From contig CAJQUN010000021.1 in NCBI GenBank assembly GCA_907163345.1, positions 6,448,001-6,512,000 of the forward strand: 64,000 nucleotides of DNA, read 5' to 3'. Numbering within the stretch: the stretch's first letter is position 1; the number at the start of each line of letters is the position of its first letter. The stretch is from Haberlea rhodopensis. Its lineage: Eukaryota; Streptophyta; Magnoliopsida; Lamiales; Gesneriaceae. Below are positions 22,314 through 32,006 of this stretch, piece after piece. The translations under genes were made by a program, and so were the position numbers. The notes under the pieces were generated by a model, which did no database searches, was not told the DNA's origin, and saw only the letters and a program-made list of their open reading frames with translations.

Positions 22314-24239
22314 ATGCCGAGAAAAGGTATGAGAAGCTTACTGTTTTCGCCAAAATCTTCTTCTCCTGCTGCATCTTCATCTTTTGATCAATTCTCCTCT
22401 CCTTCACGTTTTGGATTTTCACCGTCACGCCCGAGTTTCTACGAATCGGTTATGGTTCGGACGCTGGATATGGTGGAGCCGATAATCAAGAAATGGGATA
22501 TTAAAACCACAGCCTTCGGACGAGTTACTTCTTTGTTCTACGATAACAGAAAAGAGGCGAAAGATTTCATCAAACGTGTCAAAAATTTGCACAGAGCAAT
22601 GCAGTATTCGATCACCGAGGATTCGAATTCTGAGAAATTAGTTATTGCTCAAAATTTGATGCAGATTGCTATGAAGAGGATGCAGAAGGAGTTTTACCAG
22701 ATTTTTTCGATGAATAGGGCTCATTTGGATCCGGAATCGGTCTCGACTAGGTCTTCTCGCACTTCAATCGGATCCAGTGTGTCTGAGTTCGACGAAGAAG
22801 AAGAAGAAGATTATGATGACGTGAGAGTAGCGAGTGAGTCGTTAACTGAAGTTGAAGATGTTTCGACTACAGTTATGGCGGATTTGCGATTGATTGCTGA
22901 ATGCATGATTTCGTCTGGTTACACGAAGGAATGCTTGAAAATATACAAAATTCTTCGGAAATCTATTGTTGATGAAGGAATTTATAGGCTCGGTGTGGAA
23001 ATATTTACTTCTTCTCAGATTCATAAAATGGATTGGGATGCTCTGGAGCTGAGGATAAAGAATTGGCTTAACGCCGTGAGAACTGCAGTGAAGACTCTCT
23101 TCAATGGGGAGAGAATTCTGTGCGATCATGTGTTCGCGATTTCAGAATCAATCCGAGAGTCCTGTTTCGCGGAGATCACGAGAGAAGGAGCTATGATTCT
23201 CTTTGCATTTCCTGAAAATGTAGCAAAAAACACCAAAATCACGCCGGAAAAAGTCTTCCGCCTCCTCGACATGTACACCGGAATCTCCGACCAATGGCCG
23301 GAGATCGACACCATTTTCTCATCCGAATCAACGGCAATTATCAAATCACAGGCGCTCACATCGCTCATGAGGGTCGGCCAATTCGTGCGAACCTCATTCG
23401 ATAACTTGGAATCGGCTGTTTCGAAAACCTCATCAAAATCGCCGACCACCGGCACCGGGATCCACAATCTGACGACTGAAGTGATGAATTATCTATCGAT
23501 CCTCTCCGATTACAGCAGCATTTTGACCGACATCTTCTCCTATTATCCGTCTCCGGCGGACTTGTCACCGCAGGAATCATATTTTGGATTCTCCGACTCC
23601 GATGAATCCCCTGCGCCGGCGATTTCTCGAAAATCGGCAGGGCTTATTTTTGCCCTCCTTCGCAAACTTGATGCCGAAGCAAAGCAATACAAAGATATTT
23701 CTCTTTCTTACCTATTCCTAGCCAATAATCTCCAACACGTGGTGGTAAAATCCCGAACCTCGAACCTGAATTATCTCCTCGGCGAGGTATGGGTATCGAA
23801 GCACGAAGCTAAGATCAAACAGTTTGCTGCGAACTATGAACGGCTAGAATGGAGCCACGTCATCGACATACTTCCTGCCGAACCTACAGATGCCGAAAAG
23901 CCTGAAAAAGTCAAAGAAATATTCAAGAAATTTAATATGTCCTTTGACCAGGCGTATAAAAAGCAATCTGCATGCGTAGTACCTGATAGCCAACTACGAG
24001 ATGATATTAAAGTATCAATCGCGAGAAAGATATTTCGACCATATCGCGAGTTTTACAATACTTTTGCTTTGACGATACGGAGAAAGGAATCAGTGGTCAG
24101 ATTTACTCCCGAGGATGTTGGGCATCACTTGTCCGATTTGTTCTTTGGGACTGTTGGGAGAGGGACTTTTTCGTCAATTACGGCTTCCTCGTCTCACTCC
24201 CGGCCATCTAGACTACCATTGATAGAGTGGAGAGAATGA
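22314..24239 (+). CDS. EXO70H: EXO70 exocyst subunit, EXO70H-type
   Basis: A single uninterrupted 641-codon frame, the length and intron-less form usual for plant EXO70H genes. EXO70 is the exocyst subunit that tethers secretory vesicles to the plasma membrane through a C-terminal phosphoinositide-binding surface; H-group members have roles in polarised secretion and defence. The N-terminus (MPRKGMRSLLF, then a Ser/Pro-rich segment to residue ~40) is typical of the group. An acidic run (EFDEEEEEDYDD, ~158-169) interrupts the variable N-terminal part. The conserved helical Exo70 domain spans ~235-620, with WDALE near 241, a Ser-rich loop near 400, and RFTPEDVGHHLSDLFFG near the end. The ATG at 22314 fits the family start and follows a TATA box. 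No disabling change is seen. Assignment to a specific H paralogue is not attempted. Confidence 0.95.
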   Translation: MPRKGMRSLLFSPKSSSPAASSSFDQFSSPSRFGFSPSRPSFYESVMVRTLDMVEPIIKKWDIKTTAFGRVTSLFYDNRKEAKDFIKRVKNLHRAMQYSITEDSNSEKLVIAQNLMQIAMKRMQKEFYQIFSMNRAHLDPESVSTRSSRTSIGSSVSEFDEEEEEDYDDVRVASESLTEVEDVSTTVMADLRLIAECMISSGYTKECLKIYKILRKSIVDEGIYRLGVEIFTSSQIHKMDWDALELRIKNWLNAVRTAVKTLFNGERILCDHVFAISESIRESCFAEITREGAMILFAFPENVAKNTKITPEKVFRLLDMYTGISDQWPEIDTIFSSESTAIIKSQALTSLMRVGQFVRTSFDNLESAVSKTSSKSPTTGTGIHNLTTEVMNYLSILSDYSSILTDIFSYYPSPADLSPQESYFGFSDSDESPAPAISRKSAGLIFALLRKLDAEAKQYKDISLSYLFLANNLQHVVVKSRTSNLNYLLGEVWVSKHEAKIKQFAANYERLEWSHVIDILPAEPTDAEKPEKVKEIFKKFNMSFDQAYKKQSACVVPDSQLRDDIKVSIARKIFRPYREFYNTFALTIRRKESVVRFTPEDVGHHLSDLFFGTVGRGTFSSITASSSHSRPSRLPLIEWRE

Positions 24240-24610
24240 ATCAATAGGTTTGAGTAATTCAAGATGAATCAATTTGATTCTCTAATATGAGAAAGGTATA
24301 TTATTTTTATTTTCGAGATATTAGATGATGATATGTCTCGAACACATGATTTGTCTCAAATCGAGGACTTGATTCTTATTTTGAATCAGAATTAAGATTT
24401 ATGATATTTATATGATGAATGTGATGATTATGAATCAAAATGATATTTAGCTCATTTTTCATTAAATTTTCTTTTCTTTTTTTGAAAAGATTGAATTCTC
24501 TTGTGATGCCACTAAACATGTATTGATCTTACATAAGATTACAATTATCAGTATGAGCTTTTTCTTTAAGATTAGTGAATGGTTCTAACTGCAATATGTG
24601 GGTTTAAAGT
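24240..24610. other. EXO70H 3' flank
   Basis: AT-rich and non-coding; presumably contains the 3' UTR. No single clear polyadenylation signal stands out. Confidence 0.5.
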
Positions 24611-24618
24611 ATTCGTCT

Positions 24619-25125
24619 ATAGATAGCAATGGGTCAGGGTCCTAGCACCCAGATCCATATTGAACATGTCTCGTTAGGGCGGGTTGGATCCATTTTAATC
24701 AGGTTTTGAAGCATGGTGGGGCAGTCCCCGGTTTTGTCAAACCCGCCCTTCTATACGTATTTAATTTTTTTAAAATTTAATATCGATGTATATTTCAATC
24801 TTTGGTTTGAATCATAACGTGACATTATTATAAAAAAAATCTTGTGTTCATGTTAAAGATTTTGTAGGGAGTGATAGCAAATTAATATAGTTTTGCAAGA
24901 TTTACTATAAATATTTAAACATAAATTCAATAACAAAACTCAATTTTTGTGCTTCAAAATTATTTATAGCTAATTTTTTTTTTCAAAAAAACAAAAAAAC
25001 TGATTTCAGGCGCGAGGTGGGTTTAACCCGCCGGGTTCTTGAGGCAGGGCTGGTGGGTCTGCCTTCTTTTGGTAGCAAGTGGGTCTGCCAAACCCATCAC
25101 AGACCCACTATGTTGCCATCCCTAA
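24619..25125. mobile_element. hAT-like MITE (~507 bp)
   Basis: Outer ends atagatagcaatgggtc and gacccactatgttgccatcc are imperfect inverted repeats, the latter reading TAGGGATGGCAAC on the minus strand, a typical hAT terminus. Flanks attcgtct (24611-24618) and attcgttt (25126-25133) match at 7 of 8 positions, as expected for a slightly decayed hAT 8-bp duplication. It contains no transposase ORF. Confidence 0.65.
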
Positions 25126-25133
25126 ATTCGTTT

Positions 25134-26241
25134 GATGATTTTTTTTGGTTAACAAATGCCTGAAAGCATTAATAAGTGAGAGACTTATAGATTACTATAG
25201 CAAATTCTCTGATGTTCAAGTTAATGATGATAGAAGTATAGAAAATTATAAGTAGTAGAATAAATGAGTGAAATGCTAAAAATGATACATATTTTATCTA
25301 TATCATACTTGATTTTTCACAAATATGGAATTGCAACGTACACTACATATGCCATCTTCGTTTGGATATAGAGATATGATTTATGTTTATAATTCATTGA
25401 TTAAAACATGGGGAAGATTTATATAATCGAATAATGATAGCTATATGTTTTCAAAGAGCTAACGTCAGTATAGTCAACGTAGTATTGTTAATAGATATTT
25501 TACCTTATTTGGTTTATAAATATGCAGTTTACACTCATATGGTTTGAAAATAGACAGTTTGTATAATGTATTTATCAAAATAGACATTTTAACTATCGTG
25601 GTTTGCAAAATATAACACGTTGTCCCCTTACATGGAATGTGTATTGTGCACATATTTAAAAAAACACATGATGTAAAATGCATATTTTCAAAACACAGTA
25701 GGTAAACTGCTATTTTGGAAGAAAAAAATGGGATAAACTATATATTTTAAAATTAAATATATATAAACTGTCTATTTGGACGTTCGTTACCAAAAACTTC
25801 AACTTTTGTCGGTCTTTTAAAAGAAAAAAAAAAGTTAGCCTCTATTCAATGGGTAATCGTACTCCTCAAATTTCTTGTGTTGGATCGCTAAGTCAAAGTT
25901 TTAATTTTGATGTAAACCAGTACACACCGATTTTCGTTGATGTATATAACATTCTTAAAGACGGGTCTAAACTCTAAACCAACCATTTATTCGGAAAAAG
26001 TTAATTAATGAATAATAAAAAGGTTAACGTGGCTCTAACGTTGAGTGTCTAAATTAAAAACCAATTCTGTAGCTATTTATATCCTTATTATATTATTTAA
26101 GTAATAAACACCTGTAATAATATCATTTTTTCCCCTCTCCACTTTTAAAAGAAAATTATTACAAATTAAAAAATCAAATACAGAATTATAGTAAGAAAAT
26201 AATATCCCAATTATATTTTAAATAAAAGTGTAACGCATACT
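25134..26241. other. AT-rich intergenic DNA
   Basis: No gene. Around 25490-25790 phrases about tttgg-tttataaa and agacagttt recur in loose palindromic form, as in old non-autonomous DNA elements. No boundaries could be set. Confidence 0.5.
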
Positions 26242-26246
26242 GAAAT

Positions 26247-26742
26247 TGTTGAGAATTTGACTCTTCAAATTCAGCCCCAGGATCTGCATCTTTTATGAGG
26301 AAAAGCAAGCAAAAGGAGAAAAAATAACAACACAAAGATTTAACGTGAAAAGCTCCCAAATCAGGAGAAAAACAACTAGGACCAGAGAAGAAAATACAAT
26401 ATGTGGAAAATTATTACAACCACATAATTTCTCTTCAAAGGCACCCACAAAACATTCCATCTAGCCACACTTTATAACTCACATATCTCCCCTTACAAGA
26501 AAGACACCTAATAAAATCTTTTCAGATGTGAAAGCTCAGTCATACTAAGGATTTTACTAGATTTCACAACAAGATAGAAATTTATCTAAAGTCAAAAGTT
26601 ACTAGACAAACTATTGACTGATATTCTTAAAACTGAAGCCTCGTGCCTCATTTTATAGCAAAGCATTTAGCAATTTTCTTTGCTTTCTTCGACGTGGGAC
26701 AAAGTCCCAAGACCATCAGAAAATTCTTGGGTATATCCAACA
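26247..26742 (-). mobile_element. LTR (496 bp) of a Copia-like element, no TSD found
   Basis: The + strand reads tgttgagaat...atatccaaca. On the minus strand it starts TGTTGGATATACCC, has a TATA box (ctataaaatg) near 26655 and an agcttttcacgttaaa phrase, and ends in ctcaaca. Flanks gaaat and cgcca do not match, so this may be one LTR of a rearranged element rather than a clean solo LTR. Confidence 0.65.
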
Positions 26743-26750
26743 CGCCATAG

Positions 26751-26783
26751 TATATGTATATGTATGTATATGTGTATATGTGT
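26751..26783. repeat. TATATG/TGTATA microsatellite
   Basis: A run of tatatgta-type hexamers directly after the LTR. Confidence 0.85.
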
Positions 26784-27810
26784 GCTGGTCTTTGGTGTAT
26801 TGGGTGCACTACTGTATACTAATATTAATTGATACATACGTGTTGCTGCAAAGAAACACGAACTTCAATAAAAAAAGTCCGTAAGATTGTTGATGTTATC
26901 TTAAGAGCAATATTTTTGGGTAGCATCAAAAGATATATTTCCATTTTTGTAAAAATGTTAAATACCAGACATCTGTCGTTTGATGATGTATCAAAGACAC
27001 TGAAGTCGGCATCAAATAGATTGTATCGTGCTAAAATGTAACCTTTTGAAATGAAGAATAATTTCAACAAAAATGAATGCCAATTTAAGCATTGAAAGGC
27101 TTAAACATGACGTCTATGAAAATGTCATATTTCGAGTTTTCGACCACCCATTCTTTGATATAATTATGGAAGTTAGGAATTGTAAACAATGTAGATATAA
27201 TGTTTCAAACTCTACTTTAATGCTCATATAATTTTTTTTTTTAAATCATATATTCAACAAAAATGAATGCCAATTTTGCACACGTGCGTCAAGTGTAGTC
27301 CATGAATTTCGGCCATTTCACGATAGCAAGAGGACAATCGAAGAAAACATGGCTCGAAGTTATAAGCAAAGGCTTGGAGTTTAAGATGATTATAGAGAAT
27401 ATTCTGACTAATAGAAGCGCTTGACGAAGCCTGACGCATGTGTTCAATCCAACTTGATTTCTCTATTGTTTATGTAGCATACCCCAGTTTATTGAGATAA
27501 ATGTTTAATTATTATTGTTGTATACATAAATATTTAAACATTCATAAAAATATAATATTTGAGATAATAGCGGGACAATATATTTCAAATCATTGTAAAC
27601 AAACTCCCCCACCTATATCAGGTCCTTCAAATTTGAGACATACATGCTCACAAAGATAACATCTTTGTAGTGCAAGGGAACAACTGCTTACATTAGACCA
27701 AAAATGACCCAAAACCTTCTCGAAGCCTATATATTGCGGGAGCTTCATGCACTGTGTTAACCATTTTTATGCTGACTATTTTAGTTTCCTTTAAAAAATC
27801 ATTTAATGAA
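26784..27810. other. Intergenic DNA
   Basis: No gene recognised. A 22-bp phrase (aacaaaaatgaatgccaatt) occurs twice, near 27066 and 27256. Short ORFs on both strands at 26825-27070 overlap each other and show no known domain. Confidence 0.5.
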
Positions 27811-27815
27811 GAAAT

Positions 27816-29323
27816 TGTTGGGATATGCCCTAAGACAAGTCATTAGATGATTGTTTAAGACATACAATGTTTGTGGATTTATGAATGGCAATTCATTATT
27901 ATATATTATTCTTTTAACTGTGCATTGTGAATTAATATATATGTTAATGTCCTTAGAATAATATTGTATTATTCTTAAAGATGTCCCTAGTCAAGTATTA
28001 CCATGAAAAGGGATGATGATAATACGTAGAGACTAGTATATGTTGATCGATGAATTGTTCATTGATATGAGATATCAAATCAACATATGGGTACATGTTA
28101 GAGAACGATGTACTGGACAGACCCACCATGAGAATGCAACATGGATAGTTATATGATCGTCATATGCAATTCTCATAGTGATAATAATGTATACAATCCT
28201 TACGACTTGTGATCATCAGAGATCCCAACATAAGGAGTTATGTATCTTGATATCGTCAAACGTTACTCGTAACAGGGTAATCTATAAAGGCGACTATTGG
28301 ATACACTACGAATTATGTAGAGGGATGTTGACTGATCGAGATAGGATTTGTCCCTCCTATATAACAGGAGATGTGTTTGGCCCTTGATCAAGTGAGAACT
28401 AAAATGCATGGCCATGCTCGAATGAGTCGATATGAGATATCGAGCTTATTCGTTTATTCTAGTTCTACTTGGGGATCAAGAAATAAAGATTGAATATACG
28501 AGTATGACTATTCCATGACTCGTGTTCAATCTAAACACAAAGGACAAAGGGATTAAGTTACATGATTAATATTATCACAAGTTCTAAAGGTTATGTCGAG
28601 TCATTGACATTCTCGTAATTTGGGTAGCATCGATGTGTTGCTAGATACCGCTCAATGCTTGCGACATAAAATGAGATTTTATGTCACTGCCAACATTACG
28701 AGATCCTATCGGGTCGCACAAAAGATTAAATCGATAAGGGAAATTAAATTCATTGGATGAATTAATTAATTAAGAAGAGTCTTAATTAAGTGATTAAAAG
28801 GTTTTAATTAAATCATGGGTTTGGGCCCATAAGACTTTGAGAAAGTCTTGAACTTTAATTAAAAGCCTTATAATATAAATAAGAGGTTTTGATTAATTGT
28901 TAATCATACTTTGATATCATAAGTTTGAGATCAAACCCTAGCCTACACAAGCAAGTGCTCTCGGCCGCATCATAAGAACTCTCGGCCTCCTTCAAGTCGA
29001 GTGGTTCTTAGTGGTCTTCGAGCCATCATTCGATTGTGAATCGAGTTTGCTTCGTGTATTGGTTCAAGAATAAGTCTAGCAACTTGTTCTTGAACATCCC
29101 TTTCGATTTGATCGTGTGGATACCGTAGAGACGAAGGTGAAAACTTTCGTTTGTGACTCGGAGTTCGTTGGACGTGCTGCTCTGTGGAATCTGCTTCAAA
29201 CACGCTACAAGGGTGAGACTCTTATGTATTCTCTAATCCGATATGAATCCCTATGTATAGATCCGATGTTAGTAATCCCAAAATTTTATTCCGCTGCGTT
29301 GTATGCTCATGGGGTTACTTACA
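27816..29323 (+). mobile_element. Solo LTR of the left-hand Copia family, TSD GAAAT
   Basis: It matches the LTR at 6376-7857 along its length, from tgttgggatatgccc to gttacttaca, and is flanked by perfect gaaat duplications at 27811-27815 and 29324-29328. At 1508 bp it is close to the 1482-bp reference copy but more diverged, especially in the last 550 bp. It supplies the intact TG start that the 6376 copy has lost. Confidence 0.93.
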
Positions 29324-29439
29324 GAAATTATATATAAAGAAAAAACATGGAGAGTGAGAACATGGCTAATTTATTTTTTTATTATAAAAAAAGAAAAAAA
29401 TTCATAAATTATAGTTGTTTGAAAAAATTTAACATTCTA

Positions 29440-29472
29440 TTATAATTTGCACTCCAAGAGTGCAAATTATAA
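29440..29472. repeat. Perfect hairpin 1
   Basis: Fifteen-base arms TTATAATTTGCACTC and GAGTGCAAATTATAA over a CAA loop. Confidence 0.95.
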
Positions 29473-29473
29473 C

Positions 29474-29517
29474 ACTATTTCTAAAGTTGCACTCCAAGAG
29501 TGCAACTTTAGAATAGT
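29474..29517. repeat. Perfect hairpin 2 with the same core
   Basis: Fourteen-base arms CTAAAGTTGCACTC and GAGTGCAACTTTAG over CAA, extended by ACTATT/AATAGT with one bulge. It shares the 19-bp core TTGCACTCCAAGAGTGCAA with hairpin 1. Confidence 0.95.
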
Positions 29518-29692
29518 ATTATTTGAATTATAAATTAAAAATAATTTTAAATTCTTGATTATTAAAAATAAATTTTTTTTATTGGTATTATATTTTACAT
29601 AAAAATTTTAAACCACATAAATAGTTGAAATATGAATAAATGATCTGAAATAGCACACATAAAAATAAATAGATTATTCTTTACATTGAACT

Positions 29693-29923
29693 CTAAATAT
29701 TTCCTCCGGTCCCACAACCACGTCTATGTCTCAGTCGTTGTGGTCTTCTAGATGGCTCAACTACATCTACATTCCGCGTTTGTGATTGAGAGGGTCTAGT
29801 CCTAGCGCTGGACTCACCAATATCATATTGTGGCGTCAAGTCGGAGAATGTAACAGGTGAGATATCAAAATGTGGACGTGGCTGTGTAGAATCGGGTACA
29901 CGAAGCAGAAGATCCGTATGTCT
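29693..29923 (-). pseudogene. Possible terminal exon of an unidentified protein gene
   Basis: The minus strand has ~76 codons open from just after ttttacattag (a plausible splice acceptor) to TAG at 29693-29695. The product is Asp/Ser/Arg/Pro-rich and ends RRGCGTGGNI. The base composition differs from the AT-rich flanks, as expected for coding DNA. The tail resembles those of plant-mobile-domain (MAIN-like) proteins, but that is from memory and weak. No upstream exon was found; an intron there would now hold the 7.4-kb hAT/Tat insertion. Confidence 0.35.
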
Positions 29924-30522
29924 AATGTAAAAGCCAAGTTATGAGAAAGGGGGAAAAGCTTTAAAATAATTTAATTATAGCTTTTTATGGGAATTTAATT
30001 TTTTTTAAATAATTAAACAATAAAAAAATTACGAATGTTTATGGAAAAAATATATACTGTTAATATTAATGCTTTGATTCTAGGGGTGTTAACTTATTCG
30101 GTTAACCGATCGAACCGGGCCGAACCGAAAAAGTTCGGTTCAAACCAAAAAATTTCGGTTCGATCTTCGGTTGTTTAAAACAAAAATTCGGTTTTCATTT
30201 TTCGGTTACAGGGTCCGGTTAACCGAACCGAATTGAAAACATAATTTAAAAAAAAAATTGAACTTTTTTTTTAATGGTTTAAATATTTTTTTAATGGTTT
30301 CACTCCTGATTGTATTAATAAGAACTCGTAAATTAACAACGTGTTTTAAATATAATATAATTTATTTTGTTGTCTCATTTAAACTCGATTTTTTGTATTA
30401 AATAGCTTCAAAATAATATTAGAAGTTTAAAATGAAAAGGTCAAATGTTCAGAATTCATTTGAATCCAATGAATGATGTATTAGTGTTTGTATTTACGTT
30501 GATTTTTTATCAATTAATCATA

Positions 30523-31285
30523 GCTTACAAAGTTTTATTGACTCGCAGTCTTTTAACGTGGGAGGTCGGATGAGCTCGTAAAGCTCTGACCTCGGATATA
30601 GCTTGTAAAGCTTTATTGAGACTCGTAAAGTCTTTTTGTCTCGGGAGGTCGGATGAGCTCGTAAAGCTCTGACCTCGGATATAGCTTGTAAAGCTTTATT
30701 GAGACTCGTAAAGTCTTTTTGTCTCGGGAGGTCGGATGAGCTCGTAAAGCTCTGACCTCGGATATAGCTTGTAAAGCTTTATTGAGACTCGTAAAGTCTT
30801 TTTGTCTTGGGAGGTCGGATGAGCTCGTAAAGCTCTGACCTCGGATATAGCTTGTAAAGCTTTATTGAGACTCGTAAAGTCTTTTTGTCTCGGGAGGTCG
30901 GATGAGCTCGTAAAGCTCTGACCTCGGATATAGCTTGTAAAGCTTTATTGAGACTCGTAAAGTCTTTTTGTCTTGGGAGGTCGGATGAGCTCGTAAAGCT
31001 CTGACCTCGGATATAGCTTGTAAAGCTTTATTGAGACTCGTAAAGTCTTTTTGTCTTGGGAGGTCGGATGAGCTCGTAAAGCTCTGACCTCGGATATAGC
31101 TCGTCAAGCTTTATTGAGACCCGTAAAGTCTTTTTATCTCGGGAGGTCGGATGAGCTCGTAAAGCTCTGACCTCGGATATAGCTCGTAAAGCTTTATTGA
31201 GACCCGTAAAGTCTTTTTGTCTCGGGAAGTCGGATGAGCTCGTAAAGCTCTGACCTCGGATACAGCTCGTAAAGCTTTATTGACA
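30523..31285. repeat. 83-bp tandem repeat, nine units plus a degenerate one
   Basis: ggaggtcgg starts at 30561, 30644, 30727, 30810, 30893, 30976, 31059 and 31142 (last, diverged, 31225), always 83 bp apart. Each unit has GAGCT-cgtaa-AGCTC inside GAGGTC...GACCTC, then AGCTT-gta-AAGCT, then GACTC-gtaa-AGTC, so three consecutive hairpins can form. It lies in the 3' untranslated part of the Tat element. Confidence 0.95.
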
Positions 31286-31334
31286 ATTGTTTTTTGAAGA
31301 AAATACTTTACATCATAAAAAAGAAAAAACAACA

Positions 31335-32006
31335 TTAAGCATAGTATTTGCGAAGATGATAAGCATTCCAGGGCCTCTTTATAACTTTTCCCTCCATGTC
31401 TTTTAAGTAGTAAGCACCTGAACTCAATTTTTCTACCACCTTGTAAGGACCTTCCCACTTTGGATCTAATTTCCTGATCTCCACATCCTGCACTTTCTTT
31501 AAAACCAAGTCCCCTACTTGAAAACTCCTTTGGATGACCTGTCGATTATAGGCCCTTGTTACCCGACTTCGGTAGGCTTCCATCCGAAGAGCAGCTGCTT
31601 CTCTTGCTTCCTCTATGAGATCAAGGTCAATAGACCTTTTTTCGTCATTTGAATCGTCATAATGGATTATTCTGCACGACTGAGCTCCGATCTCTACAGG
31701 AAGGACTGCTTCATTTCCATATACTAAACTGAAAGGAGTTTCGCCAGTTCCTGTCTTGGAAGTGGTTCTGTAAGACCATAAGACACTAGGGAGTTCCTCC
31801 ACCCAATTGCCCTTTGCTCTTCCCAATCTAGCTTTGAGAGATTGTACCAAAGACCTATTGGTAACTTCTACCTGGCCATTACTTTGAGGATAAGCTACTG
31901 AAGTGAAGGCCTGTTGTATCTTCATCTCTTCGCACCATGCTCTCATCAATGAGCCTTGAAATTGCCTACCATTATCGGAGATTAATTTTCTTGGTACGCC
32001 AAACAA
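31335..32006 (-). pseudogene. Tat integrase, C-terminal part
   Basis: Begins at FGVPRKLISDNGRQF, carrying the second catalytic Asp of the integrase core. The catalytic Glu region follows (AYPQSNGQVEVTNRSLVQ, near residue 47), then a C-terminal region with KVQDVEIRKLDPKWEGPYKV, the usual integrase SH3-like tail. It overlaps the preceding frame by 35 bp because of a small deletion or frameshift near 31990; the two together would form a full integrase. The natural start is not at 32006. Confidence 0.85.

Noticed and set aside
26825..27070. Overlapping + and - ORFs as a host gene
   Set aside because: The two strands give equally short, unrelated proteins without motifs.
29116..29337. ORFs in Copia LTRs (also 240-594 and 7691-7912)
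   Set aside because: Within LTR sequence, not matching between copies beyond the LTR itself.
30862..31458. Minus-strand ORFs over the 83-bp satellite
   Set aside because: The frames are made by the tandem repeat, and 83 bp is not a multiple of three, so each unit is read in a different frame. No coding constraint is apparent.
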